A stretch of DNA of 64,000 nucleotides. It comes from Pyrococcus kukulkanii (GTDB taxonomy: Archaea > Methanobacteriota_B > Thermococci > Thermococcales > Thermococcaceae). Below, one piece after another: positions 15,808-23,924 of the stretch (positions are counted from its first letter, which is position 1; every line of letters starts with the position of its first letter). The stretch lies in the NCBI RefSeq assembly GCF_041647995.1, contig NZ_JARRIB010000001.1, forward strand, positions 310,001-374,000. Reading direction: 5' to 3'. The position numbers were made by a program, and so were the translations under genes. The notes under the pieces are model-generated. The model saw only the letters and a program-made list of their open reading frames with translations, was not told the origin of the DNA and did not search any database.

Positions 15808-16152
15808 ATGGTGCACGAGTACATTAAAGGAAAAATTAAGGAGTTCACTAAGGAGGAAAAAGAGAAGAGGTATAAGTACCTGGGGAAGGAGGTTATAGAT
15901 GTAGGTGATCCTGGGCTTGACAGCATTCCAGAGTTTTATGGAATAGCTAATGCAATATGGAGGGACTGGAAGAACGGGGAGATAAACACGAAGACGGCAA
16001 TAGGAAGACTAGCCCTGCTGAAGCTACTAACCTACAAGAGTAAGAACAGGAAGATCAAAGACATCCCAGAGGAAGAGCTTGAGGAGGTTAGGAAGTTCAT
16101 AGACTACGTAATCCAAGTAATCGAAAACGAGAGCAAGAGAAGTCAGCGATAG
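15808..16152 (+). CDS. Conserved hypothetical protein
   Basis: A 114-residue, highly charged, mostly helical protein beginning MVHEYIKGKIKEFTKEEKEK, with GLDSIPEFYGIANAIWRDWK in the middle and an amphipathic C-terminal helix. No catalytic motif is visible and I do not recognise a family. A purine-rich Shine-Dalgarno (GGTGAAGGG) lies before the ATG, and an AT-rich promoter is shared divergently with gltX. The 3' end overlaps an antisense C/D sRNA by about 10 bp. Confidence 0.75.
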   Translation: MVHEYIKGKIKEFTKEEKEKRYKYLGKEVIDVGDPGLDSIPEFYGIANAIWRDWKNGEINTKTAIGRLALLKLLTYKSKNRKIKDIPEEELEEVRKFIDYVIQVIENESKRSQR

Positions 16153-16193
16153 CTGGTGTCATCACACCTCAGTCCCGAAACCGGTCATCATCC
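16141..16193 (-). ncRNA. C/D box guide sRNA, predicted 23S rRNA targets
   Basis: On the minus strand: C box ATGATGA (16191-16185), guide CCGGTTTCGGGA, D' box CTGA (16172-16169), C' box GTGATGA (16165-16159), guide CACCAGCTATCG, D box CTGA (16146-16143). The D guide pairs with CGATAGCTGGTG, matching the conserved GAUAGCUGGU of 23S domain II. The D' guide pairs with TCCCGAAACCGG, matching the conserved CCCGAAACCGG of 23S. By the D+5 rule the targets are the A in GAU-A-GCUGG and the G in CCC-G-AAACC. A TATA-like CTTTTTAACTC lies about 25 nt upstream. Its 3' end overlaps the end of the opposite gene. Confidence 0.9.
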
Positions 16194-16386
16194 CATAGAG
16201 AATTCAAGCAAAGAGTTAAAAAGAATTACATAGTGAGAACAGTTACATCATAATCCCACAAGCCACAAGATACTTCAAGGTTTCTTGCGGTTACTCAATT
16301 TTTAGCCCAGGATCGCCTTCGATAATCCACAAATCACACTTATTATATCAACTTTTTGACTTTGAAATGCCAATTTCGGCCATTTT

Positions 16387-16432
16387 CTGACCTCCTCCCC
16401 GCCCTGAAGGGCGAGGCTTTCAAAAGAAAAAA
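16387..16432 (-). mobile_element. 46-bp minimal IS200/IS605-type remnant
   Basis: On the minus strand the element reads TTTTTTCTTTTGAAAGCCTC, GCCCTTCAGGGC, then GGGGAGGAGGTCAG. This is exactly the left and right end motifs of the other elements collapsed around one hairpin. It follows ATTAC on its left, the same type of flank as the other copies. No internal sequence remains; it may be a solo end or a MITE deletion product. Confidence 0.7.
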
Positions 16433-16546
16433 GTAATGAATCCAAATATTCTTGAGCCATACTTTTAAAATAGGAAAATAAAATCTTTCGGAGCTTTTTT
16501 CGATAAATATTAGTGGAGGTTGGAGATATGGTTATTTGGAGGAAGA

Positions 16547-16615
16547 ATGCGAAACCTTCATATTACCCTTGATGAGGATGCGGGCGAAGCTCTTTATCTG
16601 AATTCCAAAGAAGAT
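16547..16615 (+). pseudogene. Truncated small ORF next to tRNA-Val
   Basis: A perfect GGAGGAAG precedes an ATG that opens MRNLHITLDEDAGEALYLNS, resembling the start of a small ribbon-helix-helix or DUF2283-like antitoxin. The frame then runs antisense into the 3' end of the tRNA-Val gene and stops there. The likely remainder of the gene is missing, so this looks like a gene cut at the tRNA. Confidence 0.35.
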
Positions 16616-16617
16616 TT

Positions 16618-16695
16618 TGGTGGGCCCGCGGGGATTCGAACCCCGGACCTCCGCCTTGTGAGGGCGGCGTCATAACCAGTCTAGACCACGGGCCC
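16618..16695 (-). tRNA. tRNA-Val (CAC)
   Basis: A complete cloverleaf on the minus strand: acceptor GGGCCCG paired with CGGGCCC, anticodon stem CCGCC/GGCGG with loop CTCACAA giving anticodon CAC, T-loop GGTTCGAATC, discriminator A and an encoded CCA. No intron. A TATA-like TTAAAAACTA lies about 30 nt upstream (16721-16730). Confidence 0.97.
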
Positions 16696-16719
16696 TTCCC
16701 GAACAAACCTGACTGAAGA

Positions 16720-16731
16720 TTAGTTTTTAAG
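16720..16731 (-). promoter_or_regulatory. Promoter of tRNA-Val
   Basis: CCTTAAAAACTA on the minus strand is centred about 30 nt upstream of the tRNA 5' end, the normal archaeal TATA distance. Confidence 0.5.
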
Positions 16732-16756
16732 GATTTCGTGTTGAAAAAGCGAAAGT

Positions 16757-16767
16757 CATTTATACAT
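16757..16767 (+). promoter_or_regulatory. BRE/TATA of the PRT-type regulator gene
   Basis: GCGAAAGTCATTTATACATA contains a purine-rich BRE and TATA element; initiation near 16788 gives a very short leader with the GGGGGAGA ribosome-binding site before the ATG at 16799. Confidence 0.55.
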
Positions 16768-16798
16768 ACTTTTGTCAATTGCCGATTGGGGGAGATGG

Positions 16799-17512
16799 AT
16801 GAATCAACTCGAAGCAATGAAGGAGAAAATCAAAGTTATCAGAATGCTCAGGGTTCTCAAGAAGTCTTACACCTATGAGGAGCTTTCTAAGATCACCGGA
16901 CTTCCAATCACCGTTCTAAATAGATACGTAAGGGGGAAGGTTCTACCAAGTGTTGAAAGGGCGAGGGAGCTAACGGAAAAGCTTGCCCCATATCTTAACC
17001 TCGAAGAAGAAGTTAGAAGGAGATTAAAATATGACTCCTTCGGGTTTTTTGATACAATGAGCGTTTTAAGTGATACTAACCTCCTCGCACTAATAGCTGA
17101 AGAAGTTGCCCTAAGGTACATGAAAACGGGAGTTGGGAAAGTTCTTACGGCAGCAACCGATGGTATTCCCCTAGCCGTGCAGATAGCAAACGAGCTCGGT
17201 ATTGACGTTATCTACGCAAAGAAAAAGAAGGAGGTTGGCGTGGACAAGTTTTATGAAGTAAACTACGTCCCAAGTGCTTCGGGAAGTATAACAACACTCT
17301 ACCTCCCAGTTTGGGCCTTGAAGAGGGGGGAGAGAGTTCTTATAGTGGATGATGTAATTAGGAGCGGAGAAACCCAAAAAGCCCTAATAGAGCTCTGCAA
17401 ACAAGCAGATGCAATGCCAGTAGGAATGTTCTTCTTGATAAGCGTTGGAGATATAATTGATAAGCTGAGAGAGGAGTACAACATCCCCGTAGAAGCCCTA
17501 GTCAGGCTTTAA
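16799..17512 (+). CDS. GfcR-like regulator: HTH plus phosphoribosyltransferase domain
   Basis: A 237-residue protein with an N-terminal helix-turn-helix (YTYEELSKITGLPITVLNRY, about 20-60) fused to a type I phosphoribosyltransferase domain. The PRPP-binding loop is VLIVDDVIRSGETQKAL. Such PyrE-like proteins act as transcriptional regulators in archaea (GfcR in haloarchaea); ligand and targets here are unknown. GGGGGAGA precedes the ATG; an earlier TTG in frame is unlikely because it would precede the transcription start. The stop overlaps the convergent Lrp gene by 4 nt. Confidence 0.85.
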   Translation: MNQLEAMKEKIKVIRMLRVLKKSYTYEELSKITGLPITVLNRYVRGKVLPSVERARELTEKLAPYLNLEEEVRRRLKYDSFGFFDTMSVLSDTNLLALIAEEVALRYMKTGVGKVLTAATDGIPLAVQIANELGIDVIYAKKKKEVGVDKFYEVNYVPSASGSITTLYLPVWALKRGERVLIVDDVIRSGETQKALIELCKQADAMPVGMFFLISVGDIIDKLREEYNIPVEALVRL

Positions 17513-17955
17513 GGCTCCAACCTAAAGTCCTCCTTTACTATCTCCAAAGCAACGTGGGTGTTCGTTTTTTCAACTCCATCTATACTTAAAACGCTCTTGA
17601 CGAACCTGTTCATATCCTCCCTATTTCGAAACTTTGCAACAACAATTATGTCGTACTCGCCGGTAACATCATAAACGCATGTCACATGTTTGTCTTTTGA
17701 GATTATCCTCTCGATCTCCCTTATTTTCTTCCCCTGGGCCTTTATTCCGATTATGGTGGTCAACTCATATCCTATGGCTTCGTAGTTTATCTTTACAGTA
17801 AAGCTCTGGATAACTCCGGAGTCCTCAAGCTTCTTTATCCTGTTATATATTGTCCCCACAGCAACATTTAACTCCTTGGCTATCTCCCTATACGACGTTC
17901 TCGAGTCCCTTAGAAGAATAGCAAGAATTTTCCGGTCTAATTCGTCTAGCTCCAT
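17509..17955 (-). CDS. Lrp/AsnC-family transcriptional regulator
   Basis: About 148 residues with an N-terminal winged HTH (LDELDRKILAILLRDSRTSY then EIAKELNVAVGTIYNRIKKL) and a C-terminal RAM ligand-binding domain (VYDVTGEYDIIVVAKFRNRE). These proteins form octamers and respond to amino acids. The start follows AAGGTG; an ATG six bases earlier is also in frame. Its 5' end overlaps the upstream YkgJ-like gene by 68 nt, so the two are co-transcribed. Confidence 0.92.
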   Translation of the reverse strand: MELDELDRKILAILLRDSRTSYREIAKELNVAVGTIYNRIKKLEDSGVIQSFTVKINYEAIGYELTTIIGIKAQGKKIREIERIISKDKHVTCVYDVTGEYDIIVVAKFRNREDMNRFVKSVLSIDGVEKTNTHVALEIVKEDFRLEP

Positions 17956-18430
17956 GCTCATCACCTTTCAGCACTTCTCCAAAGTACCTCTCAACTATGG
18001 CTTCAATTGTATCTCCCTCCGGGTGGCCTATTCCGGGGCAGTTACTGTCCTTCTTTACGTAAACCTCTAGCTTGTTCCCGTGCTTTATTAGAACGAAGGG
18101 ATAAAGCTTACAGGCTAGAGGCCTATGCTCGTATATCCTGCACTTCTTCGTCTCAGGATCGAGGAAAACACAGGCATCATCAAAGGGTCTCTTCTTCATT
18201 GCATATCCCAAAAATTTGGGTCCCCTGTAGAACATCTTAGTATAGTCCACGAAGTACCCCTCATCGTATCCCAGAGCCGTAATCCTCTCTATGTCCTCTT
18301 CCCTAAGGGGAATATCATTTTCAATGCAACATTTTGCACAGTTCTCCAAGCACTTGAACCTGAAATCCCTCCTTACAACTTCTACCTCCCCAGTTTTCAT
18401 ATCCACTACCGCTATCAGCTCCTTCTCCAT
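17888..18430 (-). CDS. YkgJ-family zinc/iron-chelating cysteine-cluster protein
   Basis: A 180-residue protein of the YkgJ family. The cysteine cluster appears as CLENCAKCCIENDIPLREED, followed by CVFLDPETKKCRIYEHRPLA and CKLYPF and a late cysteine in NCPGIG. The family is thought to bind a metal centre; function is unknown. The ATG follows GGTGGGGGGT. It lies between a standalone RAM protein and an Lrp regulator in one minus-strand run. Confidence 0.85.
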   Translation of the reverse strand: MEKELIAVVDMKTGEVEVVRRDFRFKCLENCAKCCIENDIPLREEDIERITALGYDEGYFVDYTKMFYRGPKFLGYAMKKRPFDDACVFLDPETKKCRIYEHRPLACKLYPFVLIKHGNKLEVYVKKDSNCPGIGHPEGDTIEAIVERYFGEVLKGDEHGARRIRPENSCYSSKGLENVV

Positions 18431-18442
18431 ACCCCCCACCAG

Positions 18443-18673
18443 CTAATATGAGCTCGCAATTAACGTTTCACTAATTTCAATTCCCCGAATCTTCCTGAGC
18501 ACGTTATCATGGAACTTATCCAGGTCCTTTATCCCGTTCACTGAGATTCTGGCAACTATGTCATAATCACCATAAACCTTGTATATCTCCTTAACCTCTG
18601 GCCTCTCCTTCAGCCTTCTGTAGACCTCCTCTTCCTGGCCAGGATGGACGACTAAGAGTATAAACACATCCAT
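18443..18673 (-). CDS. Standalone RAM-domain (Lrp/AsnC ligand-binding) protein
   Basis: A 76-residue protein consisting only of the alpha/beta RAM domain: [20 protein letters not shown], then YKVYGDYDIVARISVNG. No DNA-binding domain is present. Such proteins can form the same rings as Lrp regulators and may modulate them or bind amino acids. The ATG overlaps the srp54 stop (TGATG), so translation is coupled. Confidence 0.88.
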   Translation of the reverse strand: MDVFILLVVHPGQEEEVYRRLKERPEVKEIYKVYGDYDIVARISVNGIKDLDKFHDNVLRKIRGIEISETLIASSY

Positions 18674-20004
18674 CACATACCAAACCTCCTTGCCAGCCTT
18701 GCAAGTTGCCTCTTATTCATGCTTTTGAAGAACTTCTTCATTTGACGGTACTGATTTAATAACTCCTTAACATCACTTATTGAAGTGCCAGATCCCCTTG
18801 CTATTCTTTTTATCCTCGAATAGTTAATTATATCCGGATCCATGAGCTCCTCCTCTGTCATGGAGTCCATGATCACCTTGAACTTCCTCAACCTTTCCTC
18901 ACCAACCGAGATCACCTCATCGGGAAGGGAATAACCAAGCCCAGGTATCATCCTAAGGATCTGCTTCAAAGGCCCCATTTTCCTCATGGCCTCAAGCTGG
19001 GCATACATGTCTTTGAGCGTGAACTTGCCCTTAAGGAACCTCTCAACATCTTCTTCAGTAAATTCGACTTCTTTCTCAAGTTCCTTGAATTTCTCCAAGA
19101 GTCCCTGAATATCCCCAAGGCCCAAAAGCCTGGAGACGAACCTCGCTGGATCGAAGGGTTCCAGATCATCTATCTTCTCACCGACACCTATAAATTTTAT
19201 CGGAGCTCCCGTCGCGGCTACAGCAGAGAGAGCTCCTCCACCTTTTGCTGAACCGTCAAGTTTGGTGACTATTATTGAGCCGATAGGAGTTGCCTCCTTA
19301 AACGCCAAGGCCTGGTTATAGGCCTGTTGCCCAATTGTACCGTCAATAACAAGGATTACTTCATGAGGCTTTATAACCTCGCTTATCTGCTTCATCTCAT
19401 CTATGAGGTACTTCTCCTCCTTATGCCTCCCAGCCGTGTCAACTATTATCAAATCAACTCCTTTACGCTTGAAGTGCTCAACTCCTTCCCTAGCTAATTT
19501 TATCGCATCCCTCTCATTTGGATTCCCAAAGACCTCTATGTGGTACGGATCAAGCAACTGCCTTAGCTGATGGTACGCTCCAGGCCTCCACGTATCTGAG
19601 CAGACAACACCGACCTTATACCCTCTCTTTTGGAAGTACCTAGCGAGCTTTGCAACGGTGGTTGTTTTACCGCTACCCTGAATTCCCACCATCAGCAGAA
19701 TTGTGGGCTTTTCCTTGATCTCTATGGGCTTAGCTTCAGTTCCTAATAACTTCGTTAGCTCCTCGTAAACTATCTTTATTATGTGCTCTTTCCTCGATAT
19801 CCCAGCTGGAGGTTTCTCTTCCAAGGCTCTCCTCTGTATCTCCTTAGTTAGCTTTAAAACAAGCCTAACGTTAACGTCGGCTTGGATTAAAGCCCTTTGG
19901 ATATCCCTCACTACCTCCTTTATTAATGCCTCATCAACGCTACCTGCTCTCGCTATCTTCTTGAGGGCATTGCTGAGTGCCCTGCCTAACGTGTCAAGAA
20001 CCAT
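18673..20004 (-). CDS. srp54: Signal recognition particle GTPase SRP54
   Basis: A 443-residue targeting GTPase that binds signal peptides and 7S RNA and docks with FtsY. Domains: N (1-85), G with [24 protein letters not shown] and [10 protein letters not shown], and a methionine-containing M domain (about 295-443) ending ARLARRFGM. The M domain carries the RNA-binding motif as [13 protein letters not shown]. All motifs are intact and length is typical. Confidence 0.96.
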   Translation of the reverse strand: MVLDTLGRALSNALKKIARAGSVDEALIKEVVRDIQRALIQADVNVRLVLKLTKEIQRRALEEKPPAGISRKEHIIKIVYEELTKLLGTEAKPIEIKEKPTILLMVGIQGSGKTTTVAKLARYFQKRGYKVGVVCSDTWRPGAYHQLRQLLDPYHIEVFGNPNERDAIKLAREGVEHFKRKGVDLIIVDTAGRHKEEKYLIDEMKQISEVIKPHEVILVIDGTIGQQAYNQALAFKEATPIGSIIVTKLDGSAKGGGALSAVAATGAPIKFIGVGEKIDDLEPFDPARFVSRLLGLGDIQGLLEKFKELEKEVEFTEEDVERFLKGKFTLKDMYAQLEAMRKMGPLKQILRMIPGLGYSLPDEVISVGEERLRKFKVIMDSMTEEELMDPDIINYSRIKRIARGSGTSISDVKELLNQYRQMKKFFKSMNKRQLARLARRFGM

Positions 20005-20041
20005 CTTTCCTCACCAGCAAAACTCCTTAAGTGATCTAACT

Positions 20042-20653
20042 TTATAAAAGCTCATGTTCTACCAGTGCCACTATATCTCGATGGATATCTTCAATGCTAT
20101 TCATTGCATTGATGATCTTCATCTCAGGGAACATTTCAGCCAGCTTAAGGTAGTTCTGCCTAACCTTTTTTTGAAGATTCACCAGCCTATCAAATTCAGA
20201 TATGTTTGCCCTAGTTCTAATTCTCCTTAAGCTTTCCTTAGTTGGAAGGTCAAGCAAGATAGCAAGGTCAGGTCTAATAGCAAACTCATTAATTTTCATG
20301 AGCCATTCTAAGTCAAGACCGCGGGCCCATTGATATGCGAGAGAGGAATAAAAGTACCTATCGCAGATAACAACCTTCCCCTCGTCTAATGCAGGTTTAA
20401 TTATCTTTCTCACATGCTCCGCCCTATCGGCAGCAAAAAGAAGGGCTTCGGCTTCATAGCTAAGCTTTGAACCATCTATAAGGCTTCCATGGACAACGAC
20501 TTTTCGAATGAATTCTCCAAGGCTAGTATCTGTTGGCTCTTTTGTAAGGAGAACATCATACCCCTTTTCCTTGAACCACTCTGCAAGTAACCTGGCTTGG
20601 GTACTCTTGCCAGAACCATCTATTCCCTCAAATACTATAAATAGCCCCGGCAT
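20042..20653 (-). CDS. tmk: Thymidylate kinase
   Basis: A 203-residue dTMP kinase: P-loop [16 protein letters not shown], the [11 protein letters not shown] motif with the substrate-binding residues, and a lid near TRANISEFD. The start ATG follows GGTGATTTCC; an earlier in-frame start would add only four residues. Its upstream neighbour is the degenerate phosphohexomutase-like gene, 27 nt away. Confidence 0.94.
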   Translation of the reverse strand: MPGLFIVFEGIDGSGKSTQARLLAEWFKEKGYDVLLTKEPTDTSLGEFIRKVVVHGSLIDGSKLSYEAEALLFAADRAEHVRKIIKPALDEGKVVICDRYFYSSLAYQWARGLDLEWLMKINEFAIRPDLAILLDLPTKESLRRIRTRANISEFDRLVNLQKKVRQNYLKLAEMFPEMKIINAMNSIEDIHRDIVALVEHELL

Positions 20654-20680
20654 GGAAATCACCAAGTGAAAGGAATAAAA

Positions 20681-21385
20681 TTAAAGCTCTCTTAGGTAGT
20701 CCAAGAACTTCCAAAGACTATTGAATTCCTTGACCTCATCGTCCTTGTAAACTTCAACGACCCCATCAGGTCTGAACCTCAACCCAAAGTCATAATTTCC
20801 TTTGCCAAGCTTCTGCAGGAAGACTTCCTTAGGTTTAGGAGGAAGGTAGCTCGTCATCATGTCATTCATTAGCTCAACTTCGAAGCCGAATCTGTCGCTC
20901 AGTCTTGGGAAAAGTAAAACCGCTGGAGTGTTCATGCAGTCGACGAGAACCTTTCCTTCAACTTTGAACTCATAGTGTTTGAAGATTTCATGAAGCATAT
21001 CATCTAGGGCATTTGGATAATATACCGTTGCTCCTATGTCGTTTGGAGGAGCCTCAACGAAGGTTCTATTGTTCAGAATTGCATTGACTTCATCCACCTC
21101 AATGCCACTTATTTCAACTCTCACTCCCCCGTAGTAGTAGACGTATGCAAGGGGGTATCCCTTCTTCTTTGCAAAGTCCCTAAGAGCAATTAGGGGGATC
21201 AACCTAACGTCCATTATCGTTGAGCCAGTGCTCACTATTCCAACTACCAAAGCTCTCTTTCCGTACCTTGAGATGGCCCTTCCATCCCTTCCAACAACAA
21301 TTGTCCCCTGAGCAACCGTCCCAATGGCCCTGCCAAGAAGCGCGAGTTCTTCTGGGTTGAACTTTTCAGATTTATATAGCTCCAT
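20681..21385 (-). CDS. Truncated phosphohexomutase-like protein lacking the catalytic serine
   Basis: A 234-residue protein related to the first two domains of phosphoglucomutase/phosphomannomutase (GTIVVGRDGRAISRYGKRAL, then GIVSTGSTIMDV). In active enzymes a TASHNP loop with the phosphoserine follows; here that region reads AYVYYYGGVRVEISGI, so the catalytic serine is absent. The metal-binding and C-terminal domains are also missing, at about half the normal 450 residues. It lies 13 nt from a sugar nucleotidyltransferase gene, so a regulatory or scaffolding role in nucleotide-sugar synthesis is plausible. Confidence 0.75.
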   Translation of the reverse strand: MELYKSEKFNPEELALLGRAIGTVAQGTIVVGRDGRAISRYGKRALVVGIVSTGSTIMDVRLIPLIALRDFAKKKGYPLAYVYYYGGVRVEISGIEVDEVNAILNNRTFVEAPPNDIGATVYYPNALDDMLHEIFKHYEFKVEGKVLVDCMNTPAVLLFPRLSDRFGFEVELMNDMMTSYLPPKPKEVFLQKLGKGNYDFGLRFRPDGVVEVYKDDEVKEFNSLWKFLDYLREL

Positions 21386-21398
21386 TCTTTACACCCCC

Positions 21399-22484
21399 TC
21401 AGTCCGGTAATATTACGCTCTCCTTACCAACCCTTGAGTCAGTCCAAATCTTAACATTTGCACCAATTTTGCTAAATTCCTCTATAATAGAGTTATCCCC
21501 AATAACACTTCCAGCCTCTATCACTACACCCTTGCCAATGTACACATTTTCACCTATTATCGCTTCCCTTATCTCCGCCCCTTCCTCTATTACAACATTA
21601 GAGAATATAACGGAGCGCTCTATCTTTACATCTCTCCCCACTTCAACGTTATCACCAAGAACAGCAAATCCAACTATGTTCGGCTTTCTCAGTATGCACC
21701 TACTACCCGTGAATAAGCTACCACCCTTCTCAACGTTGCCCTTTAGGGAACCAACGTTTACCTGGGGCAATTTGAGCTTGCCAGCAAATACATCCTCAGT
21801 AGCTTGAAGGTACGTTGATGGCCTACCAACATCGTTCCAGTATTCATCGAAGGGGAAACCATAGATAGGAATTTCCTCCTCGAGCATCTTAGGGAACAGA
21901 TTTAGCGAAAAGTCATAATTCTCCCCTTTAGGAATAAGATCAAGAATATCGGGCTCAAAAACATAGATACCAGCGTTAGCTAAGTTGCTTGGAGCTTCCC
22001 CAGGCCTAGGTTTCTCTTTAAAATAAAGCACTTTATTATCCTCATCTAAAACCACGACCCCATAGTGACTGGGATCTTCAACTTTTGTAAGAGCCATCGT
22101 AGCTATTCCACCCTTTCTTTTGTGAAACTCAACAAGCTCTTTGAAGTTCAAATTCGTTAGAACGTCGCTTGAAGCAACTATGAACGTGTCCTCTAAGAAT
22201 TTTTCAGCTTTCTTAAGCGCACCAGCCGTTCCAAGCTTTATATTTTCCCCATTTGAGTACGTGATCTCTACCCCAAATTCTTCCCCATTACCAAAATATT
22301 CAAAGATCTTTTCCTTTAAGTAACCAACAAGAATTATCACCTCATCAACTCCAATCTCAACGAGGTTTCTAAGCATGTATTCCATCAGGGGCTTATTAAA
22401 GAACGGCATCATTGGCTTTGGCCTGTATATTGTTAAGGGGAGTAGTCTCGTCCCTTTTCCACCCGCGAGCAATACTGCCTGCAT
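21399..22484 (-). CDS. Sugar-phosphate nucleotidyltransferase
   Basis: A 361-residue NDP-sugar pyrophosphorylase. The Rossmann-like domain starts MQAVLLAGGKGTRLLPLTIY with the RPKPMMPFFNKPLMEY motif. From about residue 255 a left-handed beta-helix of hexapeptide repeats follows (NVEVGRDVKIERSVIFSNVV). The choice between mannose-1-P guanylyltransferase and glucose-1-P type cannot be made from motifs alone. The ATG follows GGGAGTGACC. It precedes the phosphohexomutase-like gene and tmk. Confidence 0.9.
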   Translation of the reverse strand: MQAVLLAGGKGTRLLPLTIYRPKPMMPFFNKPLMEYMLRNLVEIGVDEVIILVGYLKEKIFEYFGNGEEFGVEITYSNGENIKLGTAGALKKAEKFLEDTFIVASSDVLTNLNFKELVEFHKRKGGIATMALTKVEDPSHYGVVVLDEDNKVLYFKEKPRPGEAPSNLANAGIYVFEPDILDLIPKGENYDFSLNLFPKMLEEEIPIYGFPFDEYWNDVGRPSTYLQATEDVFAGKLKLPQVNVGSLKGNVEKGGSLFTGSRCILRKPNIVGFAVLGDNVEVGRDVKIERSVIFSNVVIEEGAEIREAIIGENVYIGKGVVIEAGSVIGDNSIIEEFSKIGANVKIWTDSRVGKESVILPD

Positions 22485-22569
22485 GGTCACTCCCAAAAAA
22501 AATTTGTTCATTCGGTTATTAAACAATTGCGGTTGAAAAGCTTGAAGTTGAAAAGAAGAGAAGGGAGAA

Positions 22570-23847
22570 CTACTCAGCGAATGTAACTACTTTTAAGTTA
22601 ATTGGCCTTCTTATAACATTAGCCTTCTTGGCCCCTATGAGGTACTTTACTCCTTTCTCGCTGACCACGTCAATTAACCTCTGGGTTATTATCCCATTGA
22701 ATACCACTGCATATATGGAGTCATTTTCATCAATGGCACTTAGGAGATCTCTTGTATGAACCTCAGCAATCACGTTCTTGTTTTCATCGAGCAGTAGTGC
22801 TATTGGCTCGGAAGAACTCTTAACCCGCTCAATGACCTCCTTGAACTCCCCATAGTTAGGTTGAACGACCTTGATGGGCTTCACTATCTTTTCACTAGGC
22901 TTAATTGGGAGCTTAGGTTGAGGTTTTTCCTCTGTCTTTCCTTCCTTATTCTCCTTAACCTCAGCTTCCTTTTCCCTCTCCTTTACAATATCGTAGAAGC
23001 TCTTGCCCTTGTTGAAGAGCTCATTGATGACTTGTTCCGCCGGGACTTTGCTCCTTAATGCCTTTATTATTTCCTTCTTGGTGAGCTCCTCAACCTCCTT
23101 CCCCTCGGGAGCCCTCGCAACGTAGTCTATGTCGGCAACCTGCAACAGCTCCTTGAGTATTAACTCTCCACCCCTGTCACCATCGGTAAATGCGGTAACT
23201 ATCCTCTCCTTGCTGAGCCTTATTATCGTCTCCGGGATGGATGTTCCCTCAACGGCTATAGCATTCTTTATTCCATGCCTCAGGAGATTGAGCACATCCG
23301 CTCTTCCTTCAACGACAATTATTGAATCTGAAAATGGCACGTGAGGTCCAGCGGGAAGCTTTTCTGGGCCGTATTCAATAAGCTCCATCTCCCTCACTGC
23401 CTTCCTGACTTCCTCGACTAGCTCTTGGGTCTCCGGTATTTCTTCTTCCATGAGCGTTTCGAGGATCTCCTTGGCTCTTTCAATTATGTACTTCCTCTTT
23501 GTTGCCCTGACATCCTCTATCTTTACCACCCTGATTTTGGCTTCACACGGACCAACTCTATCTATCGTCTCAAGAGCAGCTGCAATTATGGCAGTTTCGA
23601 CCCTGTCAAGGCTCGATGGAACTAGAATCGTGCCATAGGTCTTCCCTGCCTTTGTATGAACTTCAACTTTTATCCTTCCGATCCTTCCGGTCTTCTGAAG
23701 TTCCCTCAAGTCAAGATCATCTCCAAGAAGTCCTTCAGTTTGGCCAAATATAGCTCCAACAACGTCTGGTCTTTCAACGACACCATTAGCTTCAAATTCA
23801 GCGTGAATTATGTATTTTGTCGTTCCAAAATCATCCTTTCCTGCCAT
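22570..23847 (-). CDS. dnaG: Archaeal DnaG (bacterial-type primase homologue)
   Basis: A 425-residue archaeal DnaG with a central TOPRIM domain (SIIVVEGRADVLNLLRHG; TDGDRGGELI). The archaeal protein associates with the exosome and binds poly(A) RNA; primase activity has also been reported. MAGKDDFGTTKYIIHAEFEA is the usual family start, preceded by GGTGGTGCT. An in-frame ATG at 23925 overlaps the stop of the upstream TOPRIM gene (TAATG) and would add 26 basic residues; I prefer the family start. The linker before the C-terminal part (about 285-330) is Glu/Lys-rich. Confidence 0.93.
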   Translation of the reverse strand: MAGKDDFGTTKYIIHAEFEANGVVERPDVVGAIFGQTEGLLGDDLDLRELQKTGRIGRIKVEVHTKAGKTYGTILVPSSLDRVETAIIAAALETIDRVGPCEAKIRVVKIEDVRATKRKYIIERAKEILETLMEEEIPETQELVEEVRKAVREMELIEYGPEKLPAGPHVPFSDSIIVVEGRADVLNLLRHGIKNAIAVEGTSIPETIIRLSKERIVTAFTDGDRGGELILKELLQVADIDYVARAPEGKEVEELTKKEIIKALRSKVPAEQVINELFNKGKSFYDIVKEREKEAEVKENKEGKTEEKPQPKLPIKPSEKIVKPIKVVQPNYGEFKEVIERVKSSSEPIALLLDENKNVIAEVHTRDLLSAIDENDSIYAVVFNGIITQRLIDVVSEKGVKYLIGAKKANVIRRPINLKVVTFAE

Positions 23848-23924
23848 AGCACCACCCTCTTTTATTTTTTCAAATCTCTGCTTTTCAGACAGGATGTGTT
23901 GGAGCACCGTTCGCTTCCTTTTCA

